A stretch of DNA of 64,000 nucleotides from Parashewanella tropica (GCF_004358445.1 NZ_CP037951.1:917501-981500), one strand, 5' to 3'. Shown: positions 47,280-56,953, counted from the first letter of the stretch. The notes: generated by a model not told the origin, from the letters alone. Program-made: numbers and translations.

Positions 47280-47315
47280 AAGGCTCTACTCAGAATATGT
47301 TTAGAGCCTTTTTTG
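47280..47315 (+). terminator. Rho-independent terminator of the drug-type RND operon
   Basis: AAGGCTCTA and TAGAGCCTT form a 9-bp perfect stem across a 13-base loop, followed by a run of T (47309-47314). Confidence 0.9.
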
Positions 47316-47435
47316 TGAATATTAAAGTTCAAAATATGACTGCCACTGTATTTCTTCATCACATTTTTTCACTCTGATAATTTTATGCTAATATCCGCTC
47401 CCCTTGTCATATAACAGAAATATTTGGGGTGTTGA

Positions 47436-47804
47436 GTGGAAAAACAACAAGGATTTAAGCGATTAATATCAGCTTTTCAAAACTCTAACCGTGCACTTGG
47501 GTGGTTGTTAAAAAACGAAGCGGCGTTTAAGCAAGAAGCTTGGTTATTACTTTTCTCGATACCTCTTAGTTTTATTATTTCTGATTCATTGGCGCAGCAA
47601 TTATTACTGATCTCAAGCGTGATTTTTGTGATGTTTGCTGAAGTCGTTAACACGGCAATTGAAGCTGTTGTTGATAGAGTCGGGTTAGAGCATCATGAAC
47701 TTTCCGGTTTGGCAAAAGATTTAGGCTCTTTGGCGGTCCTGATTAGTCTTCTTCTGTGCTGTACGGCATGGGGATATGTGATTGTTCAACATTTCGTTAT
47801 TTAG
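47436..47804 (+). CDS. dgkA: Diacylglycerol kinase
   Basis: This small inner-membrane enzyme phosphorylates diacylglycerol to phosphatidate, recycling the by-product of headgroup transfer from phospholipids. The 122 residues have three membrane helices. The family motif EVVNTAIEAVVDRVG carries the catalytic Glu and Asn. It starts at GTG with GGGG seven bases upstream. It lies 9 bases before a LapC/YejM-like gene, so lipid recycling and LPS control are probably co-expressed. Length and motif are standard. Confidence 0.95.
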   Translation: MEKQQGFKRLISAFQNSNRALGWLLKNEAAFKQEAWLLLFSIPLSFIISDSLAQQLLLISSVIFVMFAEVVNTAIEAVVDRVGLEHHELSGLAKDLGSLAVLISLLLCCTAWGYVIVQHFVI

Positions 47805-47813
47805 GTTGTATCA

Positions 47814-49637
47814 ATGAAGTTTTCTTTCAGCAAAGGTGTTTTTTCAAATCTATTAATCGTTAATACCTTCATTATTGCCTTATTGTTTATTAATTATTTT
47901 GAGTACTTTCCACAAGGTTTTATTAATACAGGCTCTGTGATTTACGCTGCGTTTGCGGTTTTTGGCCAAGCGGCGTTACTGGTATTTTTGTTGCTGCTTG
48001 TCTGTATTCCATTGTATTTTTTGCCAAAAAAATTGACCAATGTACTCGTGGCTTTACTGTTTACGGGCTTTATAGCTGGGTTATTGGTTGATGTTATGGT
48101 ATTTGAGCAATATCGCTTTCATATCAACCCTATCATCATTAAGTTAGTAACATCGGGTGATATTGTGTCTTTTGCTTTTGCAGATATCGCAAAGGCTGCG
48201 GCAGCGATTATTGTTGTCTTTTTAGGGCAATGGTTATTAATCTCAAAAATAGAAAAGCTCACGGTGTTAAATCGTCATCGAAAAAACGTTCTGTGGGGAT
48301 TATTTGCTGCATTTTTCAGTGCTAATTTAATGAACGCTTATGCTGTGGCTAACTCTGAAAAATCCATCACCACGATGCAGCGTTATTTGCCACTGTACTA
48401 CCCATTAAGAGCTAACTCTTTGTTAGACAAATTAGGTCTAGTCAATACTAAACAGCAAGATAGTAAAATTAAGCTAACTAAGAAGGCTGAAGACATCAAT
48501 TATCCCATTAAGCCTTTGGTTACTGAGAATGTCGATACACCCAAAGACATATTATTTTTGGTGATTGATTCATGGCGTTATGACACGTTTAGTCCAGAAG
48601 TGACTCCTAATTTGTGGCGTTGGGGGCAACAAGGGATAAATTACCATCAACACATGTCGACGGGGAACTCTACTCGTACAGGTTTATTTGGTTTGTTTTA
48701 TGGTATGCCTGGCACCTATTGGCATTCATTTTTAGCCAATCGTCGTTCACCTGTGTTCATGGACCGATTACAGGCATTGAACTATGACATTGGTATTTTT
48801 GCTTCGGCACAACTGAAAAATCCAGAGTTTAATCAGACCATCTTTACTAATGTTCCTAACCTAAGGTTAAATTCAAAAGGGGATAGCCCATACAAGCGTG
48901 ATCTTGATTTAGTCAGTGACTGGGAAAAATGGTTTGATAATGCACCAAAAGATCAAAGCCGATTTTCGTTTTTATTCTTTGACGCTCCGCATGGCTATGA
49001 TTTCCCTGCGGACTTTCCACAAAACTTTAAGCCAATGGCTGATTCAATAAAGTATTTGTCATTGGATAATGAGACTGATCCTCTTCCAATCATGAACCGT
49101 TACAAGACCAGTGTTCAGTTTGTTGATACGTTAGCAAAGCGTGTGTATGACAAGTTGAAGCAGTCGGGACGTTTAGACAATACTGTAGTTGTTATTACTG
49201 GTGATCACAGCCAAGAAATTAATGATAACCACCAAAATTATTGGGGGCATAACGGTAACTTTACTGAAGCTCAAATCAAAGTGCCATTTGCCATCATTGC
49301 TCCAGATCTTAAACCGCAGGGATTTCAAAATTATGTAAATGCATATAGCTCCCATGAAGACGTAGTGCCAACCTTGTTAACCCATTACTTAGGTGTTAAA
49401 AATCCAACCTCCGACTATTCAACTGGCATTGATCTTTTTGCGCCAGTCAAACAAAGGGATTGGTTTATCGCATCAAGCTATAACAAACTTGCGATCATTG
49501 ATAAGCATAATATTTTTGCAGGCTCACTGGGTGGTATGTTTGACTGTTTGGATAAACACAATCGTCACGTAGATAAAGATATTCCAACTAAAACCCTTAA
49601 GAGTGCTTTAGAGGAAATGAGTCGATTCCTAAAGTAA
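47814..49637 (+). CDS. LapC/YejM-like membrane sulfatase-fold protein (DUF3413)
   Basis: This 607-residue protein has five N-terminal membrane helices in a DUF3413 domain; VFEQYRFHINPIIIKLV is its landmark. A periplasmic alkaline-phosphatase/sulfatase-fold domain starts near residue 243 (ILFLVIDSWRYDTF). MSTGNSTRTGLFGLFYGMPG holds the usual nucleophile-region Thr and ITGDHSQE a metal-site pair. In Escherichia coli, LapC (YejM/PbgA) senses periplasmic LPS and restrains LpxC degradation through LapB. The match in both domains makes this the likely role. An alternative is phosphoethanolamine transferase, suggested by the dgkA neighbour, but DUF3413 argues against it. A MITE-like element overlaps its stop codon. 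Confidence 0.85.
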   Translation: MKFSFSKGVFSNLLIVNTFIIALLFINYFEYFPQGFINTGSVIYAAFAVFGQAALLVFLLLLVCIPLYFLPKKLTNVLVALLFTGFIAGLLVDVMVFEQYRFHINPIIIKLVTSGDIVSFAFADIAKAAAAIIVVFLGQWLLISKIEKLTVLNRHRKNVLWGLFAAFFSANLMNAYAVANSEKSITTMQRYLPLYYPLRANSLLDKLGLVNTKQQDSKIKLTKKAEDINYPIKPLVTENVDTPKDILFLVIDSWRYDTFSPEVTPNLWRWGQQGINYHQHMSTGNSTRTGLFGLFYGMPGTYWHSFLANRRSPVFMDRLQALNYDIGIFASAQLKNPEFNQTIFTNVPNLRLNSKGDSPYKRDLDLVSDWEKWFDNAPKDQSRFSFLFFDAPHGYDFPADFPQNFKPMADSIKYLSLDNETDPLPIMNRYKTSVQFVDTLAKRVYDKLKQSGRLDNTVVVITGDHSQEINDNHQNYWGHNGNFTEAQIKVPFAIIAPDLKPQGFQNYVNAYSSHEDVVPTLLTHYLGVKNPTSDYSTGIDLFAPVKQRDWFIASSYNKLAIIDKHNIFAGSLGGMFDCLDKHNRHVDKDIPTKTLKSALEEMSRFLK

Positions 49638-49832
49638 CCTCAGCTCTGTATAACAAAATCCATAACATTATTATTTACAATACAAACATTAATTTTTTAT
49701 CTACAGTGCTGCTAATTTTGTGTAGTTCAAGGCAGAACAGTTCGTAATAGCTAGTCTATTTCGAGCTGTTCTAACACAGAAATACGCATAAGTAGCTGTG
49801 CTGTAGAGGGTGGCTTATGCAGAGCTGAGGTT
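49636..49832. mobile_element. MITE-like element overlapping a stop codon
   Basis: The 18-base ends AACCTCAGCTCTGTATAA (49636-49653) and TTATGCAGAGCTGAGGTT (49815-49832) are inverted with one mismatch. The 197-base element has no reading frame and contains internal dyads such as AGAACAG with CTGTTCT. Its first two bases are the last two of the LapC-like TAA. No clear target duplication is seen. It could be a small non-autonomous transposon, or alternatively a long structured 3' UTR. Confidence 0.65.
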
Positions 49833-49860
49833 AAAGCAACTTAACTGAGACTTACCAAGA

Positions 49861-49895
49861 AAAAGGCTTTGCTTGACCGATAAGCAAAGCCTTTT
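49861..49895. terminator. Bidirectional terminator before pncA
   Basis: AAAAGGCTTTGCTT and AAGCAAAGCCTTTT form a 14-bp perfect stem with a 7-base loop and T-run on the plus strand (A-run on the other side). It ends the dgkA operon. Confidence 0.9.
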
Positions 49896-49933
49896 CATTA
49901 TCTGCTATCCGTTTTAAAACCTATTTTTATAGA

Positions 49934-50590
49934 ATGCCGCAATTGTGCTTACCTGATAAAAAATACATCGCCTCTTTAGATGTTGATGCTCAAAACGCCT
50001 TTACTTCTTTGTGCCCAGATGAATTGCCTGTTCCTGATGGAAATTTGATTGCTGAGGAACTCAACCGTCAAGCGTGCTTTGCTCATATTCGAGTGGGCTC
50101 TAAAGACGCTCATCCACTTAATGGGTTGTGGGAAGTCAGTTCAGAGCATCCTATGCTGTCTCCAGTCGATGCAAAAAATGTTGATGTTCACTGGCCTCGT
50201 CATGCCATTGCGGGGACTTTCGGAAGTCAACTTATCGAAGGATTGCCTAAACCTGAGCAGTATGACTATTTTGTATGGAAAGGTGTCGAGCCAGATTTAC
50301 ACCCGTATGGCTGCTGTTTTCATGATCTTGAAGAAAAGCTGACTACAGGAGTCATTGAATTTTTACAGGCTAAAGAGATCACGACCGTCATTGTCGGAGG
50401 ATTAGCATTAGAGCATTGTGTACGAGCAACTGTGATGCAATTATCGAATGCAGGCTTTGAGGTAGTGGTGAATTTGGCTGCTACCAGAGGGTTAGATCCC
50501 GAATCTATTAATCAAGCCTTGAAACAAATGCAAGGGCAGGGTATCAAGATTATCAATAGCTGTGAGCAATTAGTGGTAAGTACAAAGTGA
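49934..50590 (+). CDS. pncA: Nicotinamidase
   Basis: This cytosolic amidase converts nicotinamide to nicotinate in NAD salvage. The 218 residues carry the catalytic triad Asp18 (VDAQNAF), Lys116 (VWKGVEPD) and Cys162 (LEHCVRATV). The metal-site residues Asp58, His60 and His90 (WPRHAIAGT) are also present. It overlaps pncB by four bases, so nicotinate is made and used from one message. The ribosome-binding site is weak. Works upstream of the NadD enzyme encoded at 13483. Confidence 0.93.
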   Translation: MPQLCLPDKKYIASLDVDAQNAFTSLCPDELPVPDGNLIAEELNRQACFAHIRVGSKDAHPLNGLWEVSSEHPMLSPVDAKNVDVHWPRHAIAGTFGSQLIEGLPKPEQYDYFVWKGVEPDLHPYGCCFHDLEEKLTTGVIEFLQAKEITTVIVGGLALEHCVRATVMQLSNAGFEVVVNLAATRGLDPESINQALKQMQGQGIKIINSCEQLVVSTK

Positions 50591-51750
50591 CCCCAATCAT
50601 TACGAGTTTATTGGATACGGATTTTTATAAATTCACCATGCAACAAGCGATATTCCATCACTATCCGAACACTCTAATCGAAGCTAGATTTCATTGTCGT
50701 TCAGATGTGGATTTATCGTGGTTACAGACTGAAGTGAGAGATCAAGTTGAGCATTTATCAGAGTTAACACTGACCAAAGATGAGATTCAGTGGTTAAAAT
50801 CTCTCGGTGTATTTCAGTTGGATTACCTTGAGTGGCTCAAAGAATTTCGCTTAAACCCCAAACAAGTTGTCGTAAGCGTTTCTGATGGTCAGTTAAGTAT
50901 CAGGGTAAAAGGCCCTTGGCTTGAAACCACCTTATTTGAAATTTATATACTGACCATTATTAGCGAACTCTATAGCCAGAAAGCACAACCAAAGGCTTCT
51001 ATTGAGCAAGGGAGTCTACGGTTGCACTTGAAGTTAGAACAATTGAAAAACCAACAGCATTTAGGGTTTCAATTTAGTGATTTTGGTACTCGCCGTCGTT
51101 ACAGTAAAGCGTGGCACAAACAATTACTGGAAATCATTAAACAACAAACTTCAGAGTCATTAGCTGGAACCAGTAATATGTGGTTGGCTAAAGAGTTAAA
51201 CCTCAATGTGACAGGCACAATGGGACATGAATGGCTACAAGCACATCAAGCTTTGGTTAAGGATTTATCTCAAAGTCAAAAGCAAGCATTACGAGTTTGG
51301 CTACATGAATACCCTAATAAACTCAGCATTGCGCTTACAGACACTATTGGCATGAAGGCATTTCTTAGAGATTTTGACGGTCAACTATCAGATACTTATC
51401 AGGGATTAAGGCAAGACTCTGGTGATCCAATATGGTGGGGAGAATTGGCATTATCTCATTATCAATCTCAAGGAATTGATGCTAAAAGCAAAACGTTTGT
51501 GTTTAGTGACAGCTTGAACTTTGAAAAAGCCCTAAACATTCACCAGCAGTTTAAAGCCAGAGTGAATACCCAGTTTGGCATCGGCACTTGGTTAACTAAT
51601 GATGTTGGTGGTCAGCCACTCAATATGGTACTGAAGTTGGTCAGTTGTAATGGCAAGCCTGTAGCCAAAATATCCGATGCTCAAGGTAAAACCATGAGCA
51701 TTGATAGTCACTTTCTGCAAAGCTTAAAATTAGCGTTTGGGGTTAGTTAA
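50587..51750 (+). CDS. pncB: Nicotinate phosphoribosyltransferase
   Basis: This enzyme joins nicotinate and phosphoribosyl pyrophosphate, with ATP, to give nicotinate mononucleotide. The 387 residues begin with [20 protein letters not shown], the family opening. [11 protein letters not shown] binds the pyrophosphate, TGTMGHEW holds the phosphorylated His, and RQDSGDP and [11 protein letters not shown] follow. It starts at a GTG within the pncA stop (GTGA). Its 3' end overlaps the convergent xseA by eight bases. Product feeds NadD. Confidence 0.94.
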   Translation: MTPIITSLLDTDFYKFTMQQAIFHHYPNTLIEARFHCRSDVDLSWLQTEVRDQVEHLSELTLTKDEIQWLKSLGVFQLDYLEWLKEFRLNPKQVVVSVSDGQLSIRVKGPWLETTLFEIYILTIISELYSQKAQPKASIEQGSLRLHLKLEQLKNQQHLGFQFSDFGTRRRYSKAWHKQLLEIIKQQTSESLAGTSNMWLAKELNLNVTGTMGHEWLQAHQALVKDLSQSQKQALRVWLHEYPNKLSIALTDTIGMKAFLRDFDGQLSDTYQGLRQDSGDPIWWGELALSHYQSQGIDAKSKTFVFSDSLNFEKALNIHQQFKARVNTQFGIGTWLTNDVGGQPLNMVLKLVSCNGKPVAKISDAQGKTMSIDSHFLQSLKLAFGVS

Positions 51751-53089
51751 CTTTTGTAACAGTAGACACAAGCTCACCTTCACTCAGCTTGGTTCTTAAT
51801 ACGTCACCTTGGCCAACTTGCTTCGAGCTGGTTACAACTTTTCCTTTATCATTGGTTGTGATGCTATAACCACGGGTTAAGGTGGCTAAAGGACTGACAA
51901 GCTCAAGCTGCTGACTCACTTGCTGAAATTTTGATTCTGATTGCTGTACTTTATGAGAAATAGCATTGAGCATTTGATTGTTTAAATGTCCCAATTTTTC
52001 CTGTGCAATACGAATTTGATGTTCTGGTGATTGCTGTTGAAGTCGTGCTGCTAAATTGTATTGATGCAACTTCGTATTATCGATTCGTTTTTGTATTAAC
52101 GAAGTGAGTCGTAGCTGCATTTCATCAAAGCGTTGTTGCCACTGTTGAAGTTGGTGTTCTGGTTCATGGCGTTGCAGTCGATGGGATAGCTGCTCTAATC
52201 GTCGAGAGTGAGCAAGTTGTAGATGATGAATCGATTGGTTCAAACGCTGCTGTAGTTGCTGCAAATGTTGCTGCTTATTTTCAGTGTCGTTGGATAGCAG
52301 TTCTGCACCCGCTGAAGGGGTTGGTGCTCGAACGTCGGCAACATAATCGCTTATGGTTGTGTCTACTTCATGACCTATAGCGCTGACGATCGGCAGCTCT
52401 GAATTAAAAATCGTATGTGCGAGTAACTCGTCGTTAAAACACCATAAATCTTCCAATGAACCGCCGCCGCGAGTAAGTAACAACACATCGACTTCCTGAC
52501 GTTCATTCGCTGTTTCTATTGCGTGACGAATTTGCAGTGATGCTTGTTCACCTTGAACTTGGGCTGGGTAAATGATGATTTCTAGTGATGGATCTCGACG
52601 ATTGAGTACATGCAAAACATCACGAATCGCAGCGCCTGTGGGCGAGGTGATCACTCCGATACGTTGAATGTTACTAGGCAAAGGTTGTTTGCAGTCGGTG
52701 GCAAATAAGCCATCTGCAGCCAGTTGCATTTTCAAGGCTTCGAATTGCTGCGAGAGTAAACCGTCGCCAGCTGGTTGCATTGAATCGATGATGAGTTGAT
52801 AGTCACCACGAGGTTCGTAAACACTGATGTTGCCTTTGACCAAGACTTGTTGACCATTAGCCGGGCGAAAACTCACATGACGGTTACGACCTTTAAACAT
52901 GGCACAACGGATCTGTGAGAAGTGATCTTTTAAGGTGAGATACCAATGCCCTGAGCTAGGAGCTGAAAAATTAGAGATCTCGGCACTCAGCCAAACTTCG
53001 CCGATTTCTTTTTCTAAAATTCGTCTTACTTCGCCATTTAAGCGGGAAACCGTAAAAATTGTTTTGGTGGTCGACACAGTAAAATTCAT
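51743..53089 (-). CDS. xseA: Exodeoxyribonuclease VII large subunit
   Basis: This subunit degrades single-stranded DNA together with XseB. At 448 residues it has an OB fold at the N terminus ([20 protein letters not shown]). The catalytic domain is at about 125-315 ([20 protein letters not shown], then [19 protein letters not shown]). A long coiled coil rich in Gln and His follows. The ATG at 53089 follows a TTG codon that is less likely. In gammaproteobacteria xseA is normally directly divergent from guaB. Here asnB, a structured repeat and three small secreted-protein genes lie between them. Confidence 0.95.
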   Translation of the reverse strand: MNFTVSTTKTIFTVSRLNGEVRRILEKEIGEVWLSAEISNFSAPSSGHWYLTLKDHFSQIRCAMFKGRNRHVSFRPANGQQVLVKGNISVYEPRGDYQLIIDSMQPAGDGLLSQQFEALKMQLAADGLFATDCKQPLPSNIQRIGVITSPTGAAIRDVLHVLNRRDPSLEIIIYPAQVQGEQASLQIRHAIETANERQEVDVLLLTRGGGSLEDLWCFNDELLAHTIFNSELPIVSAIGHEVDTTISDYVADVRAPTPSAGAELLSNDTENKQQHLQQLQQRLNQSIHHLQLAHSRRLEQLSHRLQRHEPEHQLQQWQQRFDEMQLRLTSLIQKRIDNTKLHQYNLAARLQQQSPEHQIRIAQEKLGHLNNQMLNAISHKVQQSESKFQQVSQQLELVSPLATLTRGYSITTNDKGKVVTSSKQVGQGDVLRTKLSEGELVSTVTKVN

Positions 53090-53252
53090 CAATGATAAGT
53101 AATAAGAATCATACTGGGTTTTATGGTGAGAGCAAAGTTTCTTAATTGGTAGGTGCCATTCATAAAAAATGATGTTTTTATGTCAAAGGTAACTCCCTTT
53201 AATGGTTTACGATTTTTCTCTTTCTAAGAAGAGTCGAATGCAGTTGATGATA

Positions 53253-53353
53253 CTAGGAGCAATTGTGAGGTAAGCCAACCGTCCGTGACAGGAAGTCACG
53301 GTCGTGAGCACATGGACGTGCGCTTCTGTTGGCGTCTTTACAATTGCTATTAG
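53253..53353 (-). repeat. Structured dispersed repeat, copy 2 (inverted)
   Basis: This element is oriented opposite to copies 1 and 3. Outer arms CTAGGAGCAATTGT and ACAATTGCTATTAG pair at 12 of 14 positions. The core contains CCGTGAC-AGGAA-GTCACGG as seen on this strand, plus the CGCACGTCC and GTGCT..ACGA motifs of the other copies. It lies between asnB and xseA. Confidence 0.85.
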
Positions 53354-53378
53354 GGGACTTAGTCCCTAGCAGCTACCT

Positions 53379-55052
53379 TTACTTTTTCTCATAACCATCA
53401 TTATGAACATCAAACATGGCTCGACCAGATGGGTCGGCATTGGCGGCAAAAGCTTTATCCCATGCAATGGCTTCAGGTGTAGAACAGGCTACGGACTTAC
53501 CACCTGGCACACACTTAATGGCGGTTTCTAGAGGGAATAACTCTTCGAAGATGGCACGATAATAATAGGCTTCTTTCGTTTCTGGCGTATTATGTGGGAA
53601 TCGATGTTCAGCACTATCCATCATTTGGTCTGTCACTGATTTTTCAGCTGATGCGACCAATGAATCAATCCAGCTATAACCTACGCCATCAGAGAACTGT
53701 TCTTTTTGACGCCATAAGACTTCTTTAGGTAAATAGCCTTCAAATGCTTCACGAAGGATGTGTTTTTCTGCTTTGCCATTACCGCACATTTTGAGCTCTG
53801 GGTTGATGGACATAGCGACGTCCATAAAGGTCTTATCTAAAAATGGAACGCGTGCTTCAACGCCCCAAGCCGACATGGCTTTGTTGGCTCTGGCACAATC
53901 AAACATATGTAAGCGCTTGAGTTTTCGTACGGTTTCTTCATGGAACTCTTTGGCATTAGGTGCCTTATGGAAATACAAGTAACCACCAAAAATTTCATCA
54001 GCCCCTTCACCTGAAAGCACCATTTTTATGCCCATGGCTTTAATTTTTCGCGCCATTAAATACATAGGTGTGGATGCTCGGATAGTGGTGACATCGTAGG
54101 TTTCTAAGTGATAGATGACCTTGCGAATCGCATCGATACCTTCTTGTACCGTGTAATGCAATTCATGGTGAATGGTACCAATATAATCGGCAACTAAGCG
54201 TGCGGCTTTTAAATCTGGTGCGCCTTCTAAGCCAACGGCAAAGGAGTGTAATTGCGGCCACCATGCTTTGCTGCGATCATGATCTTCAACACGCTTCTGG
54301 GAGAACTTTTGCGCAATCGCAGAAATTACTGATGAATCTAGGCCACCAGAAAGTAATACGCCATAAGGTACATCTGACATCATGTGAGTTTTTACTGAGT
54401 GAGTTAGTGCATCATGAATGTCTTGAGCAGTACCTGCATTGTCTTTTACCGCATCAAAGTGTTCCCACTGTCTTTGATAATAAGGCTTGATTTCACCTTC
54501 AGCAGAATCCCAATAATGTCCCGGTGGAAATTCTTTAATTGAAGTACAAGCAGGCACCAGAGCTTTCATCTCTGACGCGACATAAATTTGTCCTTCAGTG
54601 TCATAACCGTAATACAATGGAATGATACCAATATGATCACGAGCGATAAGAAAGCTGTCTTGCTCGCTGTCATATAATACAAAAGCAAACATGCCTTCTA
54701 GCTTATCAATAAAGCCATGACCTTCTTGTTCATATAAAGCCAAAATGACTTCACAGTCTGAACGAGTCTGATAAGGGTAATTTGGAGTAAGGGTATCTTG
54801 AAGAGTTTGGTGATTGTATATCTCGCCATTAACCGCCAAGATATGGGTTCGATTTTGATTAAAAAGCGGTTGTGCACCATTTTCTAAGCCAACAATAGCT
54901 AAACGCTCATGAGCCAATACCGCATTTTCATTTGACCAAACACCTGACCAATCAGGTCCACGATGTCTCATCAAACTGGATAACTCTATTGCTTTTGTTC
55001 TTAATTTTTCTGAATCAGTCGAAATGTTAAGAATACCAAAGATCGAACACAT
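53379..55052 (-). CDS. asnB: Asparagine synthetase B, glutamine-hydrolysing
   Basis: This cytosolic enzyme makes asparagine from aspartate, glutamine and ATP. The 557 residues begin MCSIFGIL, with Cys2 as the glutaminase nucleophile. The glutaminase domain runs to about residue 200 (RHRGPD, AVNGEIYNH) and the synthetase PP-loop is LSGGLDSSV (about 234-242). AGGGAAAT precedes the ATG. It lies between xseA and the secreted-protein trio, which is divergent from it. In Escherichia coli asnB is near the miaB/ubiF region, so its site here differs. Confidence 0.96.
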   Translation of the reverse strand: MCSIFGILNISTDSEKLRTKAIELSSLMRHRGPDWSGVWSNENAVLAHERLAIVGLENGAQPLFNQNRTHILAVNGEIYNHQTLQDTLTPNYPYQTRSDCEVILALYEQEGHGFIDKLEGMFAFVLYDSEQDSFLIARDHIGIIPLYYGYDTEGQIYVASEMKALVPACTSIKEFPPGHYWDSAEGEIKPYYQRQWEHFDAVKDNAGTAQDIHDALTHSVKTHMMSDVPYGVLLSGGLDSSVISAIAQKFSQKRVEDHDRSKAWWPQLHSFAVGLEGAPDLKAARLVADYIGTIHHELHYTVQEGIDAIRKVIYHLETYDVTTIRASTPMYLMARKIKAMGIKMVLSGEGADEIFGGYLYFHKAPNAKEFHEETVRKLKRLHMFDCARANKAMSAWGVEARVPFLDKTFMDVAMSINPELKMCGNGKAEKHILREAFEGYLPKEVLWRQKEQFSDGVGYSWIDSLVASAEKSVTDQMMDSAEHRFPHNTPETKEAYYYRAIFEELFPLETAIKCVPGGKSVACSTPEAIAWDKAFAANADPSGRAMFDVHNDGYEKK

Positions 55053-55337
55053 ATTTCCCTATCTCTTTTTCGTTATATCTTGCACTAAATTCGCATACTA
55101 GAGCTAAGTTGCCAAGATAAAAATGTAAATTAATTACATATTAAATCAATGGCTAACCATTGCCATGTTGAAATATGGATACAAATGGATCGGGACATTA
55201 GTAACAAATGGGTAATTTTTGTGGTTTTGACAAAGTTGAATAGCAGCTGAAAATTTGGTCTTTTTATCCTTGAAGAATTTTAACAAATAAAGCTTTCGGA
55301 ATAGTATCTCAAGACTGTTTTTACTACAAAGACGCTT

Positions 55338-55856
55338 ATGAAATTCTTGATATTAGCTTCGGCTTTACTGGCAACGCCTGCCATGGCGGCAAAATATTAT
55401 GATTGGAACACCTCTGAACAAGGGAGTTGGATTTACGCTTCTACAACGGACAAATTGAAATCAGGTAATGACCTGTGGCTAGGCTGTAATCAGCTTCGAA
55501 ACGAGTGCGCTGTTTGGCTCAAAGTGCATAGTGAAAGCTGTAATGATGCTGCAACTTACAATCTTACTGTTACAGATGGATTCCCCAAAACTTCGAAAAT
55601 AAAGAGTCAGTGTAAAAATGGAGAGTTTCATTGGGATACTGATAACAAAAAAGACTTCAAAGTGGTTCAGAAGATCTTCACATCGGTTGAGCAGACATTT
55701 AGAGAGCCCAAACAAGACATGTATGTTTGGTTGAAAAAGCCTACAGGTAAGATGGATTTTGGCATAAAGGGAGGTACACACATCATTATGTTAATGCTTC
55801 CGTCTGGTCTACAGCGAAGTAATTTCAATTCATCAGCATTTCCTTTTAACAAATAG
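55338..55856 (+). CDS. Small secreted four-cysteine protein, cluster member 1
   Basis: This 172-residue protein is the most divergent of the four-member family. The signal peptide ends at TPAMA-A (about residue 17). A Trp-containing segment EQGSWIYAS replaces the YGDW of the others. The cysteines are Cys50, Cys57, Cys68 and Cys92 (C-x6-C-x10-C-x23-C), followed by Trp (CKNGEFHW). It ends with an Asn/Phe-rich tail (SNFNSSAFPFNK) longer than in its relatives. First of three tandem genes, with a 13-base gap to the next. No family recognised. Weak ribosome-binding site, in contrast to the second gene. Confidence 0.75.
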   Translation: MKFLILASALLATPAMAAKYYDWNTSEQGSWIYASTTDKLKSGNDLWLGCNQLRNECAVWLKVHSESCNDAATYNLTVTDGFPKTSKIKSQCKNGEFHWDTDNKKDFKVVQKIFTSVEQTFREPKQDMYVWLKKPTGKMDFGIKGGTHIIMLMLPSGLQRSNFNSSAFPFNK

Positions 55857-55869
55857 GGGAGGCAGTATT

Positions 55870-56343
55870 ATGAAAAATTTACTATTTGGTATGATGTTTG
55901 TGGCTTTACCTGCACTAGCAAGTGGTCCGGTTCATCAATACGGTAGTTGGTTAGTGGTTGAATCCGATCAATCTATCAGAGCGATTTCTGATTCAACTGA
56001 TCAGCCTGGACGATTTATTGTTTTAGATTGTGGGTTAGATCATAAAAATTGCTCAGTCCTTTTTACCGACCCAAACGGTTGTAATGCTGATGCAGAAAAC
56101 ACTGTAGCACTTATTGCAGATAAGCATTACTTTGGGATAAAAACAACTTGTACGAGTTTCAATGATGGATGGAAGGCTGATGCTTCTCAACTATATGGTG
56201 GGCAAGTGTTTGATGCGCTCAAGAACACGACATCTTCGCTCAAAGTCGATTTTGGTTATGGAATAATTGCTGATTACAATACGGTAAATTTGACTAAAGT
56301 CATCAATATCCTTGAGGGACAACAAAACAATTTCAGCTTTTAA
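55870..56343 (+). CDS. Small secreted four-cysteine protein, cluster member 2
   Basis: This 157-residue exported protein has its signal peptide ending at LPALA-SG (about residue 18) and the motif QYGSWLVVE just after. The cysteines are at 54, 61, 71 and 94, the same positions as in cluster member 3, with HKNC in the second and a Trp after the fourth (CTSFNDGW). The C terminus is LTKVINILEGQQNNFSF. A strong GGGGAGG site precedes the ATG. Middle of the tandem; no catalytic motif seen. The identity of cysteine spacing and the NNFSF end with the next gene indicates duplication. Function unknown. Confidence 0.78.
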   Translation: MKNLLFGMMFVALPALASGPVHQYGSWLVVESDQSIRAISDSTDQPGRFIVLDCGLDHKNCSVLFTDPNGCNADAENTVALIADKHYFGIKTTCTSFNDGWKADASQLYGGQVFDALKNTTSSLKVDFGYGIIADYNTVNLTKVINILEGQQNNFSF

Positions 56344-56403
56344 ATTTTATGAATTAGGCGTTGTGATTAAGCCGCTTTATTTCATTTATAAAAGGGGAAG
56401 AAG

Positions 56404-56883
56404 GTGAAAGGCATACTCTTAAGCATGTTGATAGTCATGTTTCCAGCTATGGCCAATAGTGCAGACATTCATTATGGCGATTGGAAGATTATTACTTCTG
56501 CAAAGGACATTACTGCTCGTTCAACGTCTTCGAATCATCCCGAAGCTGCGCTTAGTTTGGTCTGTAGTGCAGATCATCAAAATTGTTTCATTCAGTTTTC
56601 TGCCCAATACTCCTGTAAAACAGGCTCTAAAATGCCTTTATATTTAGATATTGATTCATCGGATGGATTTATTGGGAGTGTTTGCAAAAACAATCAGTGG
56701 AAAGTATCAGGCTATCCCTTACCATTTATTCAAACGATATTTGATAAGCTACTTAACACAAGAAAGCCTTTCTCAGTAACTCTAGGTCACACCGATGTTC
56801 ATTATACCTTTAGTATTAAAGGGATAAAAAAAGCGATTGTGGCTATTGAAGGTGGGCTGAATAACTTCAGTTTTAATTTCTAA
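56404..56883 (+). CDS. Small secreted four-cysteine protein, cluster member 3
   Basis: This 159-residue exported protein starts at a GTG with GGGGAAG upstream. The signal peptide ends near MANSA (residue 20), followed by IHYGDWKIIT. The cysteines are at 54, 61, 71 and 94 (DHQNC as second), with Trp after the fourth (CKNNQW). A segment YTFSIKGIKKAIVAIEGG then the tail NNFSFNF closes it. The order of features (gdW, Cys pair, F-x-I-x-G, terminal helix) is loosely like VasI-type secreted proteins, but that is only a resemblance by eye. Last of the tandem, about 150 bases before guaB. Function unknown. Confidence 0.78.
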   Translation: MKGILLSMLIVMFPAMANSADIHYGDWKIITSAKDITARSTSSNHPEAALSLVCSADHQNCFIQFSAQYSCKTGSKMPLYLDIDSSDGFIGSVCKNNQWKVSGYPLPFIQTIFDKLLNTRKPFSVTLGHTDVHYTFSIKGIKKAIVAIEGGLNNFSFNF

Positions 56884-56953
56884 AGTACCACCAAATGGCT
56901 GCAAGATTTCTTGTCGTTTCAAAATACAAAAATTAATTTTTGATTATTATACA

